A DNA stretch of 64,000 nt from CAVRUZ01 sp963724495 (GCA_963724495.1 CAVRUZ010000002.1:1426001-1490000), one strand, 5' to 3'. Counted from the first letter of the stretch, positions 44,044 through 52,698 are shown. Program-made: numbers and translations. The notes: a model not told the origin generated them from the letters alone.

Positions 44044-44603
44044 CGCGACGCTGGCTGCCAGGGCTGCCCGTAGGTCTCGTTGTAGACCAGCTCGGCGAGC
44101 GGCCGCCGCCCGAGAGCGACCTGGGGCTTGCGCTGCACCGGCTGCGGATATCCGAGGGCGACGCACGAGAGAAACGTCTTCTCGGGCGGGACACCGAGGA
44201 TCTCACTCGCCTGCGCCGAGAACTCCTCGCTCCCCCACCAGGCGGTACCGGAACCGAGGCCGAGCGCCTGCGCCGCCAGCATCATGTGCTGACTGACGCG
44301 ACCCTCGTCATAGGCCTCGGTCCGAGGATTGGCGCCGACAAGCACGATGGCGATCACGACCGGCGCCTTGCCGATGAACTGCGCCGACGGACCGATCACG
44401 CAGAGCTTCTCGAGCTTCTCGCGGTCGCGCACGATGATGAACTCCCACGGCTGGGAGTTCCCTGCGCTGCCGGTCCAGCGAGCGACCTCGAGGATGCGCA
44501 AGAGGTCGTCGTCGGTGACGGGGTCCTCGGTGAATCTCCTGGTCTGCCGCAGGCCACGGAGGTCGCGAAGTCGGGCGTCTGCGTCGGTCGTGTCGTTCAC
44601 CAT
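44040..44603 (-). CDS. Nitroreductase family protein
   Basis: An FMN-dependent nitroreductase-fold protein of 187 residues from ATG 44603. The N-terminus RGLRQTRRFTEDPVTDDDLLRILEVARWTGSAGNSQPWEFIIV contains the FMN-phosphate arginines and the NSQPW motif. QHMMLAAQALGLGSGTAWWG and ALGYPQPVQRKPQVALGRRPLAELVYNETYG are typical of the C-terminal FMN site. Substrate unknown. It lies between recQ (28-base gap) and the uracil glycosylase (overlap), so it appears to be part of a three-gene operon. Confidence 0.9.
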   Translation of the reverse strand: MVNDTTDADARLRDLRGLRQTRRFTEDPVTDDDLLRILEVARWTGSAGNSQPWEFIIVRDREKLEKLCVIGPSAQFIGKAPVVIAIVLVGANPRTEAYDEGRVSQHMMLAAQALGLGSGTAWWGSEEFSAQASEILGVPPEKTFLSCVALGYPQPVQRKPQVALGRRPLAELVYNETYGQPWQPASR

Positions 44604-44631
44604 GGGCTGACTGTAGGACCGGCCGTTCGGC

Positions 44632-46779
44632 TCAGGGCAGGCGGTGGACGACGAGGGGCAGCACCGCATCGGCACCGGACCGCCGGAGCAGCGCGGCGGC
44701 CAGCGTGACCGGCCACAGGGATCGGCTGGCATCGACCACGAGCAGCACCACCCGGCCCTCGACGGCCTCCGGGTCGTCACAGCTGAGCGCGTCCCGCCAG
44801 GCCGCTGCCTCACCGGGCGACGACAGCTCGGCAGCGGCGGCGATATCGAAGCCGTCCGCCACCTGCAGCGTCGCCTTGTCCAGCCGGCCCACCTCGGCGA
44901 GCCGGTCGACCAGGCCCTCGGTCAGCGTCGGGAACCCACTGGCCGGCAGGCCGACGACGACGTCGGGCCGACGGCTCCAGTCCTTCCGCCAGACGCCCAG
45001 GATGCGCACGAGCCCGTCGACGAGTTCGTCCGGTGGGGGCGCGTCACCGCGACCGAAGACCTCCCGCACGAGTTCGCGCCATTCGGGTGCGTCGGCATGG
45101 ATGAGCGCGCGACCTGGAGCCGCCATCTCGCCGGCGGGGATCTTGCCGCGGGACCCGAATTCCCCGCCCGGCCACATCTTCCTGGGGTCCACGTGGTGGC
45201 TCTGAGTCCGAAGCACGCCCGCGACTTCCCGGGTCATGTCCCGTGACGGCTCGGGCGGCAGCCCGTCCGGGAGCTCGCCGGTGCAGACGCTGCAGCGTCC
45301 GCAGGGCGTGGCCGACGGGTCGTCGAGAGCCTCCTGCAGCAGTTGCATCAGGCAGCGGCCGCCGCGGGCGAACTCGCGCATGAGGTCGGCTTCCCGCCGC
45401 CGGACCGCGATCACCCCGTCGTAGTGCTCCTGGTCGTACGACCACGCCTTCCCGGTGGCCACCCAGCCACCGTCGAGGCGCTCGACCACACCGTCGACCG
45501 CGAGCTGCTTCAGCATCAGGTCGACCTTGGTGCGGCGAAGTCCCGACTCCGCCTCCAGGGCTGGGACCTGCGCGGGCTCGTCCGTCGCGGCCGGGACGAC
45601 CTCGAGCAGCCGCTCCATCGAGCCGGCCTCCGGGATCGAGGCGGTGGCGAAGTAGTCCCACACCCCGTCGTCGGCGCTGGAATGGAGCAGCATGACCACG
45701 GCGTGGTCGATGCCGCGCCCGGCCCGGCCGACCTGCTGGTAGTACGAGACCGGCGACGGTGGCGTACCGACGTGCACACAGAACCCCAGGTCCGGCTTGT
45801 CGTACCCCATGCCGAGGGCCGAGGTGGCCACCAGGGCCTTGAGCTTGTTGTCGCGCAGCGCGTCCTCGAGGCGCTCGCGCTCGCCGCTCTCGAGCTGCCC
45901 GGTGTAGGCAGCGATCGGGACCGTGTCGCCGTGGTGGTCGCGCACGGCCTCGGCCAGCCGCAAGGCATCGGCGACGGTGAGCGTGTAGACGATCCCCGAT
46001 CCCGGCAGCTTCGGCAGGTTCTCGACCACCCACGCGTAGCGCTGCAACGGGGTCAGGGTGTCGATCACCGCCAGCTGGAGGCTCGTGCGGGCCAGCGCAC
46101 CACGCAGAACCAGCGTGCTGTCGCCCAACTGGTGCGCGACGTCGTCGGTCACCCGGCCGTTGGCCGTGGCGGTCGTCGCAAGGACCGGCGTGTCGGGGTT
46201 GAGGCTCCGCACGGTGTCGGCGACCCGCCGGTAGTCGGGACGGAAGTCGTGCCCCCAGTCCGACACGGCGTGTGCCTCGTCGATGACCAGCAGGCCGAGG
46301 TTCCCGGTGAGGGCGCCCATCACCCGACGTCCGAAGCCAGGATTGGCAAGCCGTTCCGGCGAGACCAGCAGCACGTCGATCTGGTCGTCGGCGAGCTTGT
46401 CCTCGATCGTGGACCAGTCGCCGATGTTCGACGAGTTCAGCGTGGCCGCGCGAAGTCCGGCCCGGGCGGCAGCCGCGACCTGGTCACGCATGAGGCTGAG
46501 CAGAGGCGACACGACCAGCGTCGGCCCTTCGCCCTCCCCCCGGCGGATGGCGGTGGCGACCCAGTACACCGCCGACTTCCCCCAGCCGGTCGCCTGCACC
46601 ACCAGGACCCTGGCACCCGGCGCCATCAGGCCCTCGATCGCCGTCAGCTGGTCGGGGCGGAGCGTTGCCCCGGCGCCGGCGAGCCGCTCGATCACGCGGG
46701 TGGCGACCTGCATGCGGTCCGGAGACAGCTTCAATTCTGGGGTAGATGGCAGCGTCGGGGTTGGGGGCACGGCGTCCAC
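44632..46779 (-). CDS. recQ: RecQ-family helicase with C-terminal phosphoribosyltransferase-like domain
   Basis: A 3'-5' superfamily-2 helicase of 715 residues from GTG 46779 (start uncertain; ATG 46713 is an alternative). Walker A VQATGWGKSAVYW (Lys68), DEAH box LLVIDEAHAVSDWGHDFRPDYRR, motif III ATTATANGRV, and motif VI YYQQVGRAGRGIDHAV. The zinc region is CLMQLL...TPCGRCSVCTGEL. After the winged-helix part, the last 150 residues (DVVVGLPASGFPTL, VVLLVVDASRSLWPVTLAAALLRRSGADAVLPLVVHRL) follow the phosphoribosyltransferase plan. The acidic PRPP motif is degenerate (VVDASRS), so that domain may be binding-only. Confidence 0.9.
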   Translation of the reverse strand: MDAVPPTPTLPSTPELKLSPDRMQVATRVIERLAGAGATLRPDQLTAIEGLMAPGARVLVVQATGWGKSAVYWVATAIRRGEGEGPTLVVSPLLSLMRDQVAAAARAGLRAATLNSSNIGDWSTIEDKLADDQIDVLLVSPERLANPGFGRRVMGALTGNLGLLVIDEAHAVSDWGHDFRPDYRRVADTVRSLNPDTPVLATTATANGRVTDDVAHQLGDSTLVLRGALARTSLQLAVIDTLTPLQRYAWVVENLPKLPGSGIVYTLTVADALRLAEAVRDHHGDTVPIAAYTGQLESGERERLEDALRDNKLKALVATSALGMGYDKPDLGFCVHVGTPPSPVSYYQQVGRAGRGIDHAVVMLLHSSADDGVWDYFATASIPEAGSMERLLEVVPAATDEPAQVPALEAESGLRRTKVDLMLKQLAVDGVVERLDGGWVATGKAWSYDQEHYDGVIAVRRREADLMREFARGGRCLMQLLQEALDDPSATPCGRCSVCTGELPDGLPPEPSRDMTREVAGVLRTQSHHVDPRKMWPGGEFGSRGKIPAGEMAAPGRALIHADAPEWRELVREVFGRGDAPPPDELVDGLVRILGVWRKDWSRRPDVVVGLPASGFPTLTEGLVDRLAEVGRLDKATLQVADGFDIAAAAELSSPGEAAAWRDALSCDDPEAVEGRVVLLVVDASRSLWPVTLAAALLRRSGADAVLPLVVHRLP

Positions 46780-46824
46780 GCTAGAGGTCGCGGCCGACAC
46801 GGCCGCCAATCGCGGAGGGCCAGC

Positions 46825-46888
46825 CGTTGAGTGGGCGCAATCTGTTGCCTGACACGTCGAGCAGGCAACAGATTGCGCCCTCTCAACG
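46825..46888. repeat. 27-bp-arm hairpin at the 3' end of ppx
   Basis: Arms 46825-46851 and 46862-46888 pair at 26 of 27 positions around a 10-base loop (ACACGTCGAG). The right arm contains the ppx stop codon. It shares GGGCGCAWT next to the outer end of each arm with the hairpin after phoH. No T-tract follows. It separates ppx from recQ. Confidence 0.85.
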
Positions 46889-47854
46889 CGCGGCCAGGTC
46901 GAGGGCGATGCCGTCGAGGAGGTCGGACTCACTCAGCACGAGGGCATCCACCCCTGACCGGTGCTCCCGGAGCAGGAGCAGCAGCCGGGCCATGATCAGC
47001 GCGCCGCCGCCGATCACGTCCGCGCGCCCGGGCTGCATGAACCCCAGGTCCAGCCGGGCCGAGCGCGTCATCGCCAGCAGGTCGCTGCATGCCTGCAGGA
47101 CCTGTTCGGCCGGCACGACCGCGCCGTGGATCGCCAGGCTGTCGTAGCCGTCGTGGCGCAACGCGTGCGCGCCGATGGTGGTGACCGAGCCTGCGACCCC
47201 CACCAGCGTGCGGGCGTTACCCACGGGCACCTCGGCCGCGGCCTCGTGCAGGGCCGCGTCGACCTGCTCGGTCGCCCGGTCGATCTCGGGATGGGTCGGC
47301 GGGTCACTGTGCAGGTGCCGCTCGGTCACGCGGACCGAGCCGACGTCGACCGAGGAGCTCGCCCGCACGGTGTGCGCGGCATCGCCGGTGCCACCCAGCA
47401 CCAGCTCGGTCGATCCCCCACCGATGTCGGCGACGAGATAGGGCGGCTCGAGGCCCGACGGCCCGGGCAGCCAGGCGGTCGCACCGAGGAAGGCCAGCCG
47501 GGCCTCCTCCGACCCGGCGACCACCTCAGGGCGCACGCCCAGGATGTCGGTGACGCCGTCGAGGAACTCGTCACGGTTGCTGACGTCGCGGGTGGCCGAG
47601 GTGGCGACGAAGCGCACCCGGTCGACGGCGTTCTCGCTGATCCGGCCGGCGAACGCACGGCAGGTGGCGAACGTCCGGTCCAGGGCGCCCGCCGAGAACG
47701 CGCGGTTCTCGTCCACGCCCTCACCAAGGCGCACGATCGTGGACTCCTTGGCGACATAGCTGAGCGCGATGCCTGCCCCGGACACGTCGTCGACCACGTC
47801 CGCGATGAGCAACCGCAGGGTGTTCGTGCCGCAGTCGACGGCGGCCACCCTCAC
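46883..47854 (-). CDS. ppx: Exopolyphosphatase / guanosine pentaphosphatase family
   Basis: Ppx/GppA phosphatases of the ASKHA fold hydrolyse inorganic polyphosphate or pppGpp. 323 residues from a GTG, the short actinobacterial form. Signatures: VAAVDCGTNTLRLLIAD (phosphate 1 loop), FVATSATRDVSNRDEF, VAGSEEARLAFLGA, YLVADIGGGSTELVLG (phosphate 2 loop), VGVAGSVTTIGA and GRADVIGGGALIMARLL. The start overlaps the DUF501 stop by four bases. Expected role: polyphosphate and stringent-response turnover. Confidence 0.95.
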   Translation of the reverse strand: MRVAAVDCGTNTLRLLIADVVDDVSGAGIALSYVAKESTIVRLGEGVDENRAFSAGALDRTFATCRAFAGRISENAVDRVRFVATSATRDVSNRDEFLDGVTDILGVRPEVVAGSEEARLAFLGATAWLPGPSGLEPPYLVADIGGGSTELVLGGTGDAAHTVRASSSVDVGSVRVTERHLHSDPPTHPEIDRATEQVDAALHEAAAEVPVGNARTLVGVAGSVTTIGAHALRHDGYDSLAIHGAVVPAEQVLQACSDLLAMTRSARLDLGFMQPGRADVIGGGALIMARLLLLLREHRSGVDALVLSESDLLDGIALDLAAR

Positions 47855-48414
47855 GACGACTCCCCCTCCCCGGCGTCAACTGCGTCGGCGTCGGAGTCGT
47901 CGCCGACGCAGGGACCCCGGTGCCACCAGGGCTCCAGCACGTCCACGACCTCGTCACCCAGCACGTTCACACCAGGCCCGGCGGCCAGGGCATGGGCCAG
48001 CAGCACGTGCAGGCACTTCACCCGGTCCGGCATTCCACCGGCGGAGATCCCGGCGATCTCCGGTACCGGCCCGATGGCGGCGGCCTCTCCCACGTCGTCC
48101 CGGCGCCGCAGGTAGTCCTCGTGCGCCCGCTGATGCGCGGCCCGCAGGTCGTCGTCGGCGTCGATGCGTGCGCTCTGCTCCCGCATGAGCCCCTCGGCTT
48201 CGAGCCGGCTCACCGCGGTGCTCGCCCGCGGACACGTCAGGTAATAGAGCGTCGGGAACGGCGCGCCGTTCGGCAGCCTCGGCAGCGTCTCGACCACGTC
48301 GGGCAGGCCACAGGGACAGCGGTGCGCGACCGCGTGCACACCGCGGGGTGGGCGTCCGAGCTGCTGCTCCACCGCCCTGCCATCAGCGGCAGTTATCGGG
48401 TCGCTCCGGCTCAT
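47851..48414 (-). CDS. DUF501 protein
   Basis: A 187-residue DUF501 protein from ATG 48414. Signatures: QLGRPPRGVHAVAHRCPCGLPDVVETLPRLPNGAPFPTLYYLTCPRA (including the conserved CPCG and TCPR cysteines), then SRLEAEGLMRE, then GISAGGMPDRVKCLHVLLAHALAAGPGVNVLGDEVV. The conserved cysteines and histidines suggest metal binding. The function is unknown, but the order eno-ftsB-DUF501-ppx is a stable actinobacterial block. Overlaps by four bases with both ftsB and ppx. Confidence 0.93.
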   Translation of the reverse strand: MSRSDPITAADGRAVEQQLGRPPRGVHAVAHRCPCGLPDVVETLPRLPNGAPFPTLYYLTCPRASTAVSRLEAEGLMREQSARIDADDDLRAAHQRAHEDYLRRRDDVGEAAAIGPVPEIAGISAGGMPDRVKCLHVLLAHALAAGPGVNVLGDEVVDVLEPWWHRGPCVGDDSDADAVDAGEGESS

Positions 48415-49024
48415 TCGTCGTCTTCGGGCCCGATGGTCTTCTCCGGGGTCGGCGTGGGCGTCGGTTCACCGGGTCCGGTGCCCGTCCCGGGCGAGCGGTC
48501 GGCGCTCTCGATCGAGCGATGCAGTGCGATCCACCACGGGGTCTGGTCGCCGTCGGCCTTGTTGGTGGCCTTCGGCTTGGCCGTTGCCGGCTTGCCGGTG
48601 TCGTCGATCACCACGTAGCCGACCTCGCCCGGCATGACCCAGCCGAACCGCGACCGGGCCTGCGACTCGACGAAGGCGGGGTCGTCCCACTGCCGCACCT
48701 GATGCTGGAGATCGGCGACCGCGGCCGTCCGGTCCTGGTTCTCCTGTTGCAGCTGGCTCAGCTGCTGACGCTGGTCGATCCAGTTGCGCAGCGTGCCGGC
48801 ATAGGAGGCGATGAGCGCCACCAGGACGATCGCCAGGACGGCTGCCCGGGTGGTCCACTTCGGGCGAGGTGCCGCGCCCGCGCTGTTGACGCGCCGCCAC
48901 CAGCCCCAGGTGTAGCTCGGCGAACGGCGGCACCGCTCCTGGTCGCCCGCTTGCGCGGCGGCACGGCCGGACGGCCGGTGCCGCGACGGCTCGACGGCCG
49001 CCCCGACGACTTCCCCGTAGGCAC
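48411..49024 (-). CDS. ftsB: FtsB/DivIC-family septum formation initiator (5' frame uncertain)
   Basis: A divisome protein. One membrane helix (AAVLAIVLVALIASYAGTL) is followed by a leucine-zipper coiled coil (IDQRQQLSQLQQENQDRTAAVADLQHQVRQW) and the conserved WDDPAFVESQARSRFGWVMPGEVGYVV. A serine/threonine/proline-rich tail follows. In the frame of the helix no start codon exists before the eno coding region. In another frame GTG 49024 begins a basic Arg/Pro/Ser-rich stretch typical of actinobacterial FtsB N-termini, so a frame disturbance around 48890-48940 is likely (one lost base or two extra). The domain call is firm; the first 45 residues are not. Confidence 0.85.
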
Positions 49025-49038
49025 TGCGGGATTCCGCG

Positions 49039-50319
49039 TCAGCCGTGCCAGCGCGGGAAGGCCGCAGCGCCGGCGTAGCGGGCGGCGTCACCGAGCTGGT
49101 CCTCGATCCGAAGCAGCTGGTTGTACTTGGCGACCCGGTCGGTCCTGGCCGGCGCCCCGCTCTTGATCTGCCCGACGTTCGTGGCGACGGCCAGATCGGC
49201 GATCGTCGTGTCCTCGGTCTCACCGGACCGGTGCGACATCATGCAGCGGTAGGCGTTGCGGTGGGCCAGGTCGACCGCGTCGAAGGTCTCGGTGAGCGAG
49301 CCGATCTGGTTGACCTTCACCAGCAGCGCGTTCGCGGTCCCCGCCTCGATGCCCCGGGCCAGCCGAGTGAGGTTGGTGACGAACAGGTCGTCGCCCACGA
49401 TCTGCACCGAGGATCCCAGCCCGTCGGTCATGGCTTTCCAGCCGTCCCAGTCGTCCTCGCTGAGCGGGTCCTCGATCGACACCAGCGGGTAGCTGCCGAC
49501 CAGGCCCTCGTAGTAGGCGACCATCTCGGCGGCGGTCTTCGTCGCTCCCTCGAAGGCATAGCCCGCGTCGGAGTGGAACTCGGTGGCGGCGACGTCCAGG
49601 GCCAGCGCGATGTCGGTGCCGGCGGTGAACCCGGCCTGACCGATGGCGTCGACGATGAGATCGAGTGCGGCCACGTTGCTGTCCAGGCTGGGCGCGAACC
49701 CGCCCTCGTCGCCGAGCCCGGTGGACAGGCCCTTGGCCCGCAGCACCGACTTCAGCGACTGGTAGACCTCGGCACCCCAGCGCACGGCCTCCGCGAAGGT
49801 AGGTGCCCCGATCGGCGCGACCATGAACTCCTGGATGTCGACGTTGGAGTCGGCGTGCGCGCCGCCGTTGAGGATGTTCATCATCGGCACCGGCAGCAGG
49901 TAGGCGTTCGGGCCGCCGAGGTAGCGGAACAGCGGGAGGTCGGCCGAGCCGGCAGCGGCCTTCGCGACCGCGAGCGACACCCCGAGGATCGCGTTTGCGC
50001 CCAGCGACGCCTTGTTGTCGGTCCCGTCCAGGTCGATCATCGCCTGGTCGACGAGCCGCTGGTCATCGGCGTCGAATCCCAGCAACTCCGGCGCGAGCTT
50101 CTCGTTCACGGCCTCGACGGCCTTGAGGACGCCCTTGCCCTGGTAGCGCTTCGCGTCGCCGTCGCGCAGCTCGACGGCCTCGAACGCCCCGGTCGAGGCG
50201 CCGGAGGGTACGGCCGCCCGGGCCTGTACGCCGTCGTCGAGCATCACGTCGACCTCGATGGTCGGGTTACCGCGCGAGTCGAGGATCTCGCGGGCGTAGA
50301 CATCGGCGATTGCTGACAC
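49039..50319 (-). CDS. eno: Enolase
   Basis: Phosphopyruvate hydratase of glycolysis, 426 residues, the usual length. GTG 50319 is the start, with AAGGAG seven bases upstream, and gives VSAIADVYAREILDSRGNPTIEVDV. Catalytic and metal motifs: PSGASTGAFEAVELRDGD, GNGG-like NILNGGAHADSNVDIQEFMVAPIGA, GDEGGFAP (general acid Glu), IEDPLSEDDWDGW, GDDLFVTN, LLVKVNQIGSLTET (catalytic Lys) and SHRSGETEDTTIADLAV. The frame is open far upstream into an AraC-type gene with no stop between, but the ribosome-binding site and length mark the real enolase start. Confidence 0.96.
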   Translation of the reverse strand: MSAIADVYAREILDSRGNPTIEVDVMLDDGVQARAAVPSGASTGAFEAVELRDGDAKRYQGKGVLKAVEAVNEKLAPELLGFDADDQRLVDQAMIDLDGTDNKASLGANAILGVSLAVAKAAAGSADLPLFRYLGGPNAYLLPVPMMNILNGGAHADSNVDIQEFMVAPIGAPTFAEAVRWGAEVYQSLKSVLRAKGLSTGLGDEGGFAPSLDSNVAALDLIVDAIGQAGFTAGTDIALALDVAATEFHSDAGYAFEGATKTAAEMVAYYEGLVGSYPLVSIEDPLSEDDWDGWKAMTDGLGSSVQIVGDDLFVTNLTRLARGIEAGTANALLVKVNQIGSLTETFDAVDLAHRNAYRCMMSHRSGETEDTTIADLAVATNVGQIKSGAPARTDRVAKYNQLLRIEDQLGDAARYAGAAAFPRWHG

Positions 50320-51312
50320 GCAATGCTCCTTGCTCTGGTCCTGTTGCCCTTTTCCTGGTGAAGGCTGCTTGCATCGCCCTGCGGCACCCGGCTGGCGGCC
50401 CTGGCCGAGGGTAGTCGGCGCGACGGCTGACCCACCCGTCCGGCTCGCGCAGCCCGGCCCGACATTGTCTGAACGTCCGAGCGTCCTCGACAGCCGGGCG
50501 CGGAGCTGCCGCGGCGAGAGTCCGGTGGCCGATCTGCACAGCTTGTTCAACGCCTGCAGGTCGGCGACGCCCACCGACGCCGCCACCGCAGCGACCGACA
50601 ACGTCGACTCGCGGAGCAGGTGCCCGGCCCGGTCGGCCCGTCGCTCCCGGATGTGGGCGACGACCGTCCGCCCGGTCCGCTCGGTGAACAGCCGGGTCAG
50701 GTGGGTGTGCGAGATGCCGGCGGCCGCGGCGACATCGGGAACAGTGATCGGGGCGGCCAGGTTGCGGTCGATGTAGGCGAGCGCGGTTGCCAGGTAGCCG
50801 TCGGCCGGATCGCTGCCGGCGGCTGGCTTGCCGGACTCGGCGAGCCGCAGCAGCGCGGTCCACACGTCCGCGCGGGTGCGGGCGGGCTGTCCGGCCCGGT
50901 GCGCGATCGCCGAGACCATCAGGTCGCGGAGTGCCGGCAGCTCGGCGCCGGGCTGCTGCCAGACGGGAACCGACTCGCCGGTGATCGCGGTGGGCCGCGG
51001 CAGCCTCAGGTGGGCGAAGAGGTGTTCCGACGGCCCTTCGTAGTGGTACTCGGTCACCGCTCCGGGCGGTACCAGGGTGACGACGCCCGGCCGGATCGCG
51101 ACCTCCACCGACTGCTTGCGCGTGCCCACCGCCGTCCCGAGATCACTCAGGACGAGCCTGCCCGCGTACTCGTACACGTGCAGCGCCCACAGGTCGGCGA
51201 GCGAGTACGTGTCGCGGAGCCGGGCGATCCCGTGCCGGCCCACCCCGATCATCACGACCTCCGGCGGACCGCTCAGGTCGATCGGGACCCGCTCGACATC
51301 CATGGTCTCCAT
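50320..51312 (-). CDS. AraC-family transcriptional regulator (no stop before eno)
   Basis: An N-terminal cupin-like sensing region (about 1-150, SLADLWALHVYEYAGRL, GVVTLVPPGAVTEYHYEGPSEHLFAHLRLP) is followed by the double helix-turn-helix of AraC regulators (about 175-272, YIDRNLAAPITVPDVAAAAGISHTHLTRLFTERTGRTVVAHIRERR and VAASVGVADLQALNKLCRSATGLSPRQLRARL). The domain ends near 50490. From there the same frame continues through a 55-codon arginine/glycine-rich linker into enolase without a stop codon; the other two frames are open there as well. The true end of this protein cannot be set. It is divergent from a phytanoyl-CoA-dioxygenase-like gene, its likely target. Confidence 0.8.
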
Positions 51313-51329
51313 GGTGGATATCTACCACC
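51313..51329. promoter_or_regulatory. Dyad between araC-type gene and dioxygenase gene
   Basis: GGTGG-ATATCTA-CCACC, a perfect 5-bp dyad with a 7-base centre, touches the first base upstream of the AraC start and lies about 105 bases upstream of the dioxygenase gene. A plausible binding site in the 121-base divergent gap; the repeated ATGGTG/CCACC bases around it may extend it. Confidence 0.4.
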
Positions 51330-51433
51330 GATGGTGAGTCGCGACCACCGCCCGGCAGTTCTCGTCGCCCTAGGGTGGAGAAGTCAGAGTCCGTCGGCCG
51401 TCAGCGCCGGCGGAGTTCCCCACCACCGGAGTG

Positions 51434-52318
51434 ATGATGACCGACCAGGTCGACCGCAAGCACCTGCTCACCTCCGTGGAGATGGCGCATTTCGTCTCCC
51501 ACGGCAGTTTTCTGCTCAATGGCGTGGTCCCCGAGTCGTTGAACGAACGGGCGATCGAGACCTTCGACCAGAAGATCCCGGCGTTCCCCTACGGGACGCC
51601 ACTGGAGACCGTGTTTCCCCAGGGCACCTTCGTCCGCGAGTTGCTCGACCTGCCCGCCGTGGCCGGCGCGGTCCAGAGCTTGGTCGGGCCCAGGCCGAAT
51701 ATCGACCACCACGCGGTGCACGTGCGGCAGCCCCACGAGGGCGAGGCGCAGAAGATGCACGGCGACGCGATCATCGACACGCGCACCGACGCGTTCGACA
51801 TGCAGCTCATGTACTACCCGCGCGAGGTCACGCTGGAGCAGGGCGGAACGCTCAGCGTCCCCGGCACCCACCTGCGCCGCATCAACGAATCCGACATCGG
51901 GCGGTACCAGAACCTGCGCGGGCAGACCCGGTTGACGTGCCCCGCCGGCACCGTGGTGTTCCTGCACCACGGCATCTGGCACGGAGGTCGACGCAACGAC
52001 TCCGACGTGAAGCGCTACATGTTCAAGATCCGGTTCAACCCGACCGTGAAGCAGCTGCGGCTGTGGGACACCGCCGACATCGACTCGCCCGAGGTCGTGA
52101 AGGAACTCAGCACCCGCTTCCCCTGGTCGGAGAACGCCACGCATCGGCTGGAACTGGTGAACCGGGCCCGCTTCTGGCGGAAGCTCACCGGGATGGACAC
52201 GTTCGACCTGGACTACTACCTGACCCGGATGGAGATCCGGCCGAACGCCATCGCCGTCCAGGCCACCGACTCGCGCGTCGGGGCGAACAGCGAGTTCCAG
52301 GCCGGGCGCTTCGGCTGA
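51434..52318 (+). CDS. Phytanoyl-CoA dioxygenase (PhyH) family protein
   Basis: A non-haem Fe(II)/2-oxoglutarate-dependent oxygenase fold protein of 294 residues. The metal triad fits the HxD pair in AQKMHGDAIIDT and the distal histidine in VFLHHGIWHGGRRNDS. The arginines in YMFKIRFNPT are candidates for 2-oxoglutarate binding. The AraC regulator is divergent, and a 103-residue protein of unknown function follows 68 bases downstream, so the three genes form a compact catabolic or sensing unit. The substrate cannot be read from the sequence. Start ATG 51434 or 51437. Confidence 0.85.
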   Translation: MMTDQVDRKHLLTSVEMAHFVSHGSFLLNGVVPESLNERAIETFDQKIPAFPYGTPLETVFPQGTFVRELLDLPAVAGAVQSLVGPRPNIDHHAVHVRQPHEGEAQKMHGDAIIDTRTDAFDMQLMYYPREVTLEQGGTLSVPGTHLRRINESDIGRYQNLRGQTRLTCPAGTVVFLHHGIWHGGRRNDSDVKRYMFKIRFNPTVKQLRLWDTADIDSPEVVKELSTRFPWSENATHRLELVNRARFWRKLTGMDTFDLDYYLTRMEIRPNAIAVQATDSRVGANSEFQAGRFG

Positions 52319-52386
52319 GGGCAAGCTGCCCGCCCGCCCAGACCCGTTTGCCGACAAGCGACCCATCTCGAAAGAGGCAACTCATC

Positions 52387-52698
52387 GTGACTCTCACCTC
52401 CACCGTCGCCGCCACCGCCGGCGGCACCGTTCGACAGCAGGTACTCGTCCTCTACACGGCCACCAGCGCGCTCGACGACCGAGTGGTCGCCTGGTCGAAC
52501 TACGACGGCACCGGTCGCACCCACCCCACGATGGGTGACAGCGACGAACCGCCGTACCCGACTGGCCTTGCCGCTCTCCAGGACGGCTGGATCCTGTTGC
52601 AGGCTTCGCAATTGCTGCCCCCGGCCACCGGCCAGGAGTACGACGTGTCGTTCCTGAAGCACGAGTTCTGGTTCAGCCGCCTCGTCGAACTGGACTGA
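52387..52698 (+). CDS. Hypothetical 103-residue protein next to PhyH-like enzyme
   Basis: Starts at GTG 52387 behind AAAGAGG. No signal peptide or membrane helix. Its features are a threonine/valine-rich N-terminus (LTSTVAATAGGTVRQQVLVLY), the acidic/proline turn GDSDEPPYPTGLAALQDGWILLQASQLLPP, and an aromatic C-terminus (YDVSFLKHEFWFSRLVELD). The ending resembles small alpha/beta proteins that assist enzyme complexes. I do not recognise the family. Position and spacing suggest co-expression with the dioxygenase. Confidence 0.7.
   Translation: MTLTSTVAATAGGTVRQQVLVLYTATSALDDRVVAWSNYDGTGRTHPTMGDSDEPPYPTGLAALQDGWILLQASQLLPPATGQEYDVSFLKHEFWFSRLVELD

Noticed and set aside
43092..44073. Plus-strand open frames beginning near 43092 and 43105 with a GGIRTHT or VGFEPTRA start
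   Set aside because: These residues are the familiar antisense translation of a tRNA gene. The frames run over the tRNA and the uracil glycosylase in the wrong direction.
49039..51312. Genuine AraC-enolase fusion enzyme
   Set aside because: Enolase has its own strong ribosome-binding site, GTG and canonical length, and the linker is unstructured. Kept as a finding about the missing stop, not annotated as a fusion.
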